DNA of 9,434 bases from J061 sp003695725 [NCBI: Candidatus Schekmanbacteria bacterium] (GTDB taxonomy: Bacteria > Schekmanbacteria > GWA2-38-11). The notes below the pieces were generated by a model. It made no database searches. It was not told where the DNA came from and saw only the letters and a list, made by a program, of their open reading frames with translations. Shown one piece after another: positions 6,929-9,434 of the stretch (position 1 is the first letter of the stretch; the number at the start of each line of letters is the position of its first letter). The stretch covers positions 1 to 9,434 of the forward strand of contig RFHX01000300.1 in assembly GCA_003695725.1 (NCBI GenBank), given 5' to 3'. The position numbers and the translations under genes were made by a program.

Positions 6929-7372
6929 TTACAATAAATAAGGAACTTTTAGATTGTAACTTTTATAAGCAATAAATGTTTCAACTGATTGGATATTCTT
7001 CATTTTAGACATTTCTTCCTGATAAAAATCGAGAAGTTCAAAACCATCTTTGAGCATAACAATCATCATCAGGTCGTACCTTCCTGTTACTATAGAAACA
7101 GACACAACTCCTTTGAGTTTGCTGAATTTTTCTATATTTTTAACCATTGTTACATTGGAAAGCTTTACTCCTATTATGGCAATTTTGTGGTTTGGAATCG
7201 CATCAGGATTGACAAGGCCTGCAATGTCAAGCACACCTTCTTCAATCAATTTTCCGACTCTTGCTCGAACTGTATTTTCAGAAATGTCTAAACTCTCTGC
7301 AATTTCCTTGAAAGATTTTCTTCCATCTCTTAAATGCTTAATAATAGAAATATTTATTTCATCGATCTTCAT
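6929..7372 (-). CDS. Lrp/AsnC-family transcriptional regulator
   Basis: A 147-residue DNA-binding regulator of the feast/famine type. Residues 1-60 are the AsnC winged helix-turn-helix (DEINISIIKHLRDGRKSFKE, then IAESLDISENTVRARVGKLI). Residues 62-140 are the RAM ligand-binding and oligomerisation domain, with the family motif GRYDLMMIV in the third strand. Family members form dimers or octamers and respond to amino acids or other small metabolites; the ligand here is unknown. The frame extends to a TTG at 7378, but GGAGG (7379-7383) sits directly against that TTG and six bases before the ATG at 7372, so ATG is the start. The gene is divergent from the radical SAM unit across about 160 bp and is a plausible regulator of both itself and that unit. 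It has its own promoter and is probably not part of the downstream operon. Confidence 0.92.
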   Translation of the reverse strand: MKIDEINISIIKHLRDGRKSFKEIAESLDISENTVRARVGKLIEEGVLDIAGLVNPDAIPNHKIAIIGVKLSNVTMVKNIEKFSKLKGVVSVSIVTGRYDLMMIVMLKDGFELLDFYQEEMSKMKNIQSVETFIAYKSYNLKVPYLL

Positions 7373-7407
7373 TTTCAACCTCCAATAATAAAATTAATAT
7401 TTACTCA

Positions 7408-7436
7408 ATTTTAGCAACATTTTTTGAATGATTCAA
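7408..7436 (-). promoter_or_regulatory. Predicted promoter of the Lrp/AsnC-type gene
   Basis: On the minus strand, -35 TTGAAT (7431-7436) and -10 TAAAAT (7408-7413) are 17 bp apart. The start point would be near 7401, giving a leader of about 28 nt that carries the GGAGG ribosome binding site. The -35 box is one half of a perfect palindrome (7424-7436). Confidence 0.6.
7424..7436. promoter_or_regulatory. Perfect 13-bp palindrome over the -35 box, candidate operator
   Basis: TTGAAT-G-ATTCAA is a perfect inverted repeat with a single central base. It covers the -35 element of the regulator gene's promoter and lies about 100 bp upstream of the divergent radical SAM gene. Lrp/AsnC proteins often autoregulate through AT-rich palindromic sites of this size, so it is a reasonable operator for the adjacent regulator. 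Binding is inferred. Confidence 0.45.
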
Positions 7437-7488
7437 CTAAATATTATTTACATATTGACATTTCCATAAATATTATCTAAGCACAATT

Positions 7489-7518
7489 TTGTTGCTCTTT
7501 TTCAATAAAAATTATAAT
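7489..7518 (+). promoter_or_regulatory. Possible promoter of the radical SAM / split-barrel unit
   Basis: A consensus -10 TATAAT (7513-7518) has a moderate -35 TTGTTG (7489-7494) 18 bp upstream. Transcription would begin near 7525, so the Shine-Dalgarno AAGGA (7526-7530, six bases from the ATG) would sit at the very 5' end of the message. That is unusual and lowers confidence. Confidence 0.35.
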
Positions 7519-7536
7519 GATGGGTAAGGATAAATT

Positions 7537-8706
7537 ATGAAGAAAGATTTGACTTATATAGAGGCAGTAGAAAAATATCCTGATTTTCCGAAGTTCACAA
7601 TTCTTAAACTCGACCTTTATAGAAGAGGCACAACCTATTCCGATAAAGTAGTAGCAGAATTTGGCGAGCATCCCGGCCCTGCAATACTTCGAGACGGCAC
7701 ATCAGTGCTGACATTTCCTGCAAAAGGCAGACCCGACCCATATGTAATAGATTTTCACAACGGGAATTTGGGAGTTTTTTACAATGGAGAATATCTCGAA
7801 GATATCGATTTCTGTCCTGTGCCTGAATTCTATGGGAAAAAAACCTCTTCAGGTATGGAAATGTCTCGAGTCGGTATGTACAGGCCTCAACGACTTGACC
7901 TCTGGGCATATCGATTCTGTCATTATTGGAAAGGTGGAAACCAATGCAAATTCTGTTCAATAAACTATATCTCCAATACACGGTTGAAAACAGGACGAGG
8001 ATATGAATTGGATATTGCAGATATTCGTGAAACGGTGGCAGAAGCATTGAAAGAACCCGGCAGATTTTCAATGATAACAATTACAGGCGGTGCCGACCCT
8101 GAGGGAGAAGAGCCCTTTGACTCTGAACTTAATCGCTACATAAATGTTCTGCAAGCCATAGGAGAGAATTTCAAAAGCAGAAGAGTTCCTACTCAGCTTG
8201 TCTGCTGTGCAATGACGAGAAAGCAGATTAAAAAGCTTTATAATGAAACAAGGCTTTTATCTTATTGTCCTGATATTGAGGTTTGGGATAAGGAAAAGTT
8301 TCAGTGGATTTGTCCGGGAAAAGAAAAATTTATTGGCTACGACAATTGGGTAAGAAGTATGCTCGATGCAGTAGAATTCTTTGGTAAAGGAAATGTCTGC
8401 ACAAACATCGTAGCAGGATGTGAAATGTCAAAACCATATGGATTTGAAACGGAAGATGAAGCATTGAAATCCATATTCCAAGGCGCTGAATTTCTAGCGA
8501 AGAATGGAGTAGCAATGTTAGCCCTCGTATGGAGCCCTTCAAAAGGTTCTGTCTTCCAAGACCAAAAACAACCATCCCTTGAATACTATATACGGCTTGC
8601 CCAAGGGCTTCATGACATAAGAAAGGCATATGGAATCAAAGTCGATACAGACGATTATAAACACTGTGGAAATCATGGCGACAGTGATTTGAGCAGAATA
8701 GATTAA
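7537..8706 (+). CDS. Radical SAM protein with a C-X8-C-X2-C cluster motif, function unknown
   Basis: A 389-residue cytoplasmic protein. Cys128, Cys137 and Cys140 (CHYWKGGNQCKFC) form a C-X8-C-X2-C motif followed by SINY, in place of the usual C-X3-C-X2-C that holds the radical SAM [4Fe-4S] cluster. MITITGGADPEGEEPF (179-194) resembles the Gly-rich SAM-binding strand, and later strands (NVCTNIVAGCE, MLALVWSPSKG) fit a TIM-barrel core. An N-terminal region of about 110 residues precedes the core, including HPGPAILRDGTSVLTFP (45-61). Other cysteines lie at 93, 223-224, 244, 259, 288, 295 and 377 (KHCGNHGDSDL near the end), so a second metal site is possible. The layout recalls, from memory, the MSMEG_0568 group of radical SAM proteins, but that family's usual neighbours are absent and I do not assign a reaction. 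AAGGA six bases before the ATG sets the start. It is cotranscribed with the split-barrel gene 20 bp downstream. Confidence 0.85.
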   Translation: MKKDLTYIEAVEKYPDFPKFTILKLDLYRRGTTYSDKVVAEFGEHPGPAILRDGTSVLTFPAKGRPDPYVIDFHNGNLGVFYNGEYLEDIDFCPVPEFYGKKTSSGMEMSRVGMYRPQRLDLWAYRFCHYWKGGNQCKFCSINYISNTRLKTGRGYELDIADIRETVAEALKEPGRFSMITITGGADPEGEEPFDSELNRYINVLQAIGENFKSRRVPTQLVCCAMTRKQIKKLYNETRLLSYCPDIEVWDKEKFQWICPGKEKFIGYDNWVRSMLDAVEFFGKGNVCTNIVAGCEMSKPYGFETEDEALKSIFQGAEFLAKNGVAMLALVWSPSKGSVFQDQKQPSLEYYIRLAQGLHDIRKAYGIKVDTDDYKHCGNHGDSDLSRID

Positions 8707-8726
8707 TATAATTAGGAGAATGCCCA

Positions 8727-9191
8727 ATGATTGAATTGAATGAAGAAGTCAAAAAACTGCTAAAGGACAAGTCTTCAATCAAGATTCTTGCCACAATCGA
8801 TGAAAAAGGTTATCCCCATGTTGTTATAAAAGACTCAATGACTGTTTTAGAGACAGGAGAAATAGCCTATGCGGAGGACTTAGATTCATCTATTTCCAAT
8901 AAAAATATGGTAAGAAGTATATGGTTTGACAAACCAGTTTCCATAAATGTTTCAAAGGGCAACGAAAGCTACCAAATCAAAGGCAGGCCAAAGAAATGCA
9001 TAATTACAGGACCTCTCTTTAAAGAATTCCTTTTGAGAGAAAGAGAAAGGACAAATAATAAAGCGGATATACAATCGGTTTGGATAATTTCAGCAGAGGA
9101 ATTGAGAAATCAAAACCGCGAATTGAGAAGAGACGAAGAATGGAAAAAAAGGCCTTACTTCAACATTCATTTGGATAGGTTAAAAAAATAG
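8727..9191 (+). CDS. PNPOx-like FMN-binding split-barrel family protein
   Basis: A 154-residue protein with the small beta-barrel pattern of the pyridoxamine 5'-phosphate oxidase superfamily. The first strands are IKILATIDEKGYPHVVIKDS (18-37), followed by TGEIAYAEDLDSS, a turn helix (SNKNMVRSIWF), KPVSINVSKG and YQIKGRPKKCIITGPLFKEF (82-101). A charged helical tail follows (EELRNQNRELRRDEEWKKRP). Members bind FMN, F420, heme or other cofactors and act in oxidation-reduction; the cofactor and substrate here cannot be read from the sequence. True PdxH is about 200 or more residues and has a distinct C-terminal signature not seen here, so this is not called PdxH. AGGAG (8714-8718) precedes the ATG. 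It lies 20 bp after the radical SAM gene, implying a joint pathway. Its TAG stop is 2 bp from the stop of the convergent gene. Confidence 0.8.
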   Translation: MIELNEEVKKLLKDKSSIKILATIDEKGYPHVVIKDSMTVLETGEIAYAEDLDSSISNKNMVRSIWFDKPVSINVSKGNESYQIKGRPKKCIITGPLFKEFLLRERERTNNKADIQSVWIISAEELRNQNRELRRDEEWKKRPYFNIHLDRLKK

Positions 9192-9202
9192 AGTTATTCT
9201 CT
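9182..9202 (-). terminator. Weak terminator-like hairpin at the convergent gene ends
   Basis: In the minus-strand transcript AGAG-AATAA-CTCT (9190-9202) is followed by one A and seven U residues (9182-9188), right at the stop codon of the redoxin gene. The stem has only four base pairs. A stronger stem just upstream, CTCCATT/AATGGAG (9201-9215), could replace or reinforce it. It overlaps the last codons of the plus-strand split-barrel gene. Confidence 0.35.
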
Positions 9203-9434
9203 CCATTTAATGGAGCATCCCATAGAGGGATATTGATTTTCAGTAATAGCTTTTCCTTCAATCAGATTGTTTACTGCTTCTTCCAAATCCTTTTTCTTTA
9301 CTGCTTTCTCATCCTGCCAATTATCATCGAACCTTCCATGATACACCAGATGTAATTTCGAATCATAAAGATATATGTCTGGAGTACATTGAGCACCAAA
9401 TGCTTTTGCTACAGTTTGTGATTCATCTATTAGA
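9194..9434 (-). CDS. Thioredoxin-fold redoxin (AhpC/TSA-like) protein, C-terminal part
   Basis: Open from the right edge to TAA at 9194-9196, giving 79 visible residues of the C-terminus; the N-terminal half with any peroxidatic or CXXC cysteine pair is outside the window. The fragment reads DESQTVAKAFGAQCTPDIYL, then YDSKLHLVYHGRFDDNW. This is the second half of a thioredoxin fold with the cis-proline TPD (residues 17-19 of the fragment) and a cysteine just before it (C16). It ends in QYPSMGCSIKWRE, close to the conserved C-terminal end (PS-GC-IKW) of a family of thioredoxin-like redoxins annotated as AhpC/TSA or 'thioredoxin family protein'. The role is probably peroxide reduction or thiol redox exchange. 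It is convergent with the split-barrel gene, 2 bp between stops. Confidence 0.8.
   Translation of the reverse strand, partial: LIDESQTVAKAFGAQCTPDIYLYDSKLHLVYHGRFDDNWQDEKAVKKKDLEEAVNNLIEGKAITENQYPSMGCSIKWRE

Noticed and set aside
6929-7372. AsnC-like protein beside a radical SAM gene as a siroheme decarboxylase (AhbA/AhbB) and heme-pathway pair
   Set aside because: The protein has a standard Lrp helix-turn-helix plus RAM domain with GRYDLMMIV and lacks the sequence features I associate with siroheme decarboxylases. The radical SAM motif is also not that of AhbC or AhbD.
7373-7378. TTG start for the Lrp/AsnC gene
   Set aside because: GGAGG directly abuts this TTG, leaving no spacer. The ATG six bases later has correct spacing and matches the family N-terminus.
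7455-7460. Perfect TTGACA on the plus strand as -35 of the radical SAM gene
   Set aside because: No acceptable -10 lies 15-19 bp downstream (the sequence there is TCTAAGCACA). The TATAAT at 7513-7518 is too far away to pair with it.
7480-7496. Imperfect hairpin AGC-ACAA/TTGT-GCT followed by a T-rich stretch
   Set aside because: The stem is short, AT-rich and bulged, and it lies upstream of the radical SAM gene on the coding strand where no transcript is expected to end.
7604-8080. 158-codon open frame on the minus strand inside the radical SAM gene
   Set aside because: It lies antisense to a well-supported gene, has no ribosome binding site seen and no recognisable domain. The other long antisense frames over guaA, guaB3 and mraY are rejected for the same reason.
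1-9434. Mobile elements, CRISPR arrays, tRNA or rRNA genes, riboswitches
   Set aside because: No transposase or integrase, no regularly spaced repeats, no tRNA-like cloverleaf and no leader long enough for a riboswitch were seen; the gaps between genes are all under about 210 bp.

Overview
The window is AT-rich bacterial DNA that looks chromosomal, with tight gene packing and ordinary housekeeping genes. No phage, transposase, CRISPR, tRNA or rRNA signal was seen. The last ~16 residues of MraY closely resemble the Escherichia coli protein as remembered. An exported transglycosylase-like protein, several Fe-S/radical chemistry features and GuaB3 are also present. Together these suggest an uncultured, probably anaerobic, Gram-negative-type bacterium near the Deltaproteobacteria/Nitrospirae/Schekmanbacteria part of the tree. 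That placement is inference and the window alone cannot settle it.

Left two thirds (positions 1-6776, minus strand): one long, closely spaced operon, read right to left. A near-consensus sigma-70 promoter (TTGACA, 17 bp, TATACT; 6748-6776) lies just ahead of the first gene. The order is a HEAT-repeat protein, mraY (peptidoglycan lipid I synthesis), scpB (condensin subunit), an RluB/RsuA-type pseudouridine synthase, a GuaB3-type IMP dehydrogenase, guaA (GMP synthase), and a secreted TPR-like protein that resembles the N-terminal part of an Slt70-type lytic transglycosylase and runs off the left edge. Gaps are 0, 16, -95, 24, 6 and 25 bp. The operon therefore combines GMP synthesis with cell-wall growth, chromosome segregation and ribosome modification. 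GuaB3 followed directly by GuaA gives the complete IMP to XMP to GMP route.

Middle (6777-7536): a monocistronic Lrp/AsnC regulator on the minus strand, flanked by two intergenic regions. Its own promoter (7408-7436) has a perfect 13-bp palindrome over the -35 box, a candidate operator.

Right part (7537-9434): divergent from the regulator is a two-gene plus-strand unit. It encodes an unusual radical SAM protein with a C-X8-C-X2-C cluster motif, then a small flavin-type split-barrel (PNPOx-like) protein. This pair is the least understood part of the window and the best candidate for an undescribed pathway. It ends 2 bp from the stop codon of a convergent minus-strand gene, the C-terminal 79 residues of a thioredoxin-fold (redoxin/AhpC-TSA) protein that runs off the right edge.
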